DNA from: CAZJBP01 sp964544115
Lineage (GTDB): Bacteria; Verrucomicrobiota; Kiritimatiellia; UBA8416; JADHWI01
Direction: 5' to 3'
NCBI GenBank assembly: GCA_964544115.1
Contig: CAZJBP010000198.1
Span: forward strand, 1-6,381
DNA length: 6,381 nucleotides
Of the stretch, positions 6,219 to 6,381 are shown piece by piece. Position numbers and translations under genes: made by a program. Below the pieces are notes generated by a model, which was not told the DNA's origin, searched no databases, and saw only the letters and a program-made list of their open reading frames with translations. The number at the start of each line of letters is the position of its first letter. Within the stretch, counting starts at the first letter, position 1.

Positions 6219-6381
6219 GCACCCCAAAGGGGTGCCATTCGATAGCCAGGGGCGGAGCCCCTGGACATCAGCCGCAACCGAGACGAAACGCACCCCGAAG
6301 GGGTGCCATTCGACAGCCAGGGGCGAAGCCCCTGGACAAGGAGAAGAACGAACAACGAATGCACCCTGAAGGGGTGCAACT
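6219..6381 (+). repeat. Palindrome-rich repeat element, plus-oriented array of 71-bp units
   Basis: Two 71-bp units plus a terminal hairpin. Each unit has hairpin R (6219-6235, 6290-6306; 7-bp GCACCCC/GGGGTGC stem, 3-nt loop), a 10-nt linker CATTCGAYAG, hairpin S (6246-6264, 6317-6335; 8-bp CCAGGGGC/GCCCCTGG stem, 3-nt loop) and a 25-nt non-palindromic segment. The 46-nt R-S cores differ at only three positions, all in loops or linker. The 25-nt segments keep their length but not their sequence. A final R hairpin (6361-6377) carries one C-to-T change in the stem and is not followed by the linker. There is no nearby cas gene. It resembles dispersed intergenic palindromic repeats; copy number elsewhere cannot be seen. 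Confidence 0.8.

Larger units (their letters stand above)
6006..6381. other. Non-coding region upstream of the operon
   Basis: No credible gene lies in these 376 nt. Open frames present here are translations of the GC-rich hairpins and show no domain character. The content is the GH20 leader (6006-6060), a putative promoter (6061-6090), a featureless stretch (6091-6119) and the inverted repeat element (6120 to the window end). Any gene further upstream lies outside the window. Confidence 0.7.

Noticed and set aside
6167..6335. Intrinsic transcription terminators at the strong hairpins
   Set aside because: None of the stems is followed by a T-run on either strand, and the loops and spacing repeat as a module, so they are treated as repeat elements.
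6219..6377. A CRISPR-like reading: 46-nt repeats with 25-nt spacers
   Set aside because: Only two complete repeats, each containing two separate perfect hairpins, with inverted copies next to them and no cas genes. This fits a dispersed palindromic element better than a CRISPR array.
5989..6379. Minus-strand small open frames in the repeat region, such as 6047-6379
   Set aside because: They translate the GC-rich hairpins, giving low-complexity repeats such as GLRPWLSNGTPSG; no good start signals or domain content.

Overview
GC-rich bacterial DNA carrying part of a carbohydrate-utilisation locus, with four genes all on the minus strand. In transcription order (right to left) they are: a secreted GH20 beta-hexosaminidase-type enzyme with a discoidin-like domain (6005-3861), a divergent GH32-type glycosidase (3814-2285), a second, more divergent five-bladed-propeller glycosidase of the GH32/GH43 kind (2288-879), and a sodium:solute symporter (818 to beyond the left edge). 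The gene style suggests the PVC superphylum (Planctomycetota, Kiritimatiellota, Lentisphaerota or Verrucomicrobiota). The reasons are the symporter subfamily, the atypical GH32 proteins without signal peptides, the exported GH20 with a C-terminal F5/8C domain, and the absence of SusC/SusD. This placement rests on recalled family style, not on a marker gene.

The genes are closely packed. The gaps are about 46 nt (GH20 to GH32), minus 4 nt (ATGA stop/start overlap between the two propeller enzymes) and 60 nt (to the symporter). Together with a plausible sigma70-type promoter just upstream of GH20 (6061-6090), this suggests one operon. The likely logic is that GH20 trims a glycan outside the cytoplasm, the symporter imports the released sugar or oligosaccharide, and the two signal-less hydrolases finish the degradation inside. 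The substrate is not evident. GH20 points to N-acetylhexosamine glycans, and GH32 homology would normally point to fructans. However, the canonical RDP and ECP motifs are altered in the GH32-like protein, and a substrate-gripping Arg appears to be lost in GH20, so textbook activities should not be assumed.

The right end (6006-6381) has no credible gene. It holds the leader and promoter, then a compact palindrome-rich repeat element (about 6120-6381). The element consists of two-hairpin modules in two head-to-head arrays, with near-identical 20-nt inverted ends. It is the most unusual structure in the window. I found no new defence or other multi-gene system; the possibly new biology is in the altered active sites and the repeat element.
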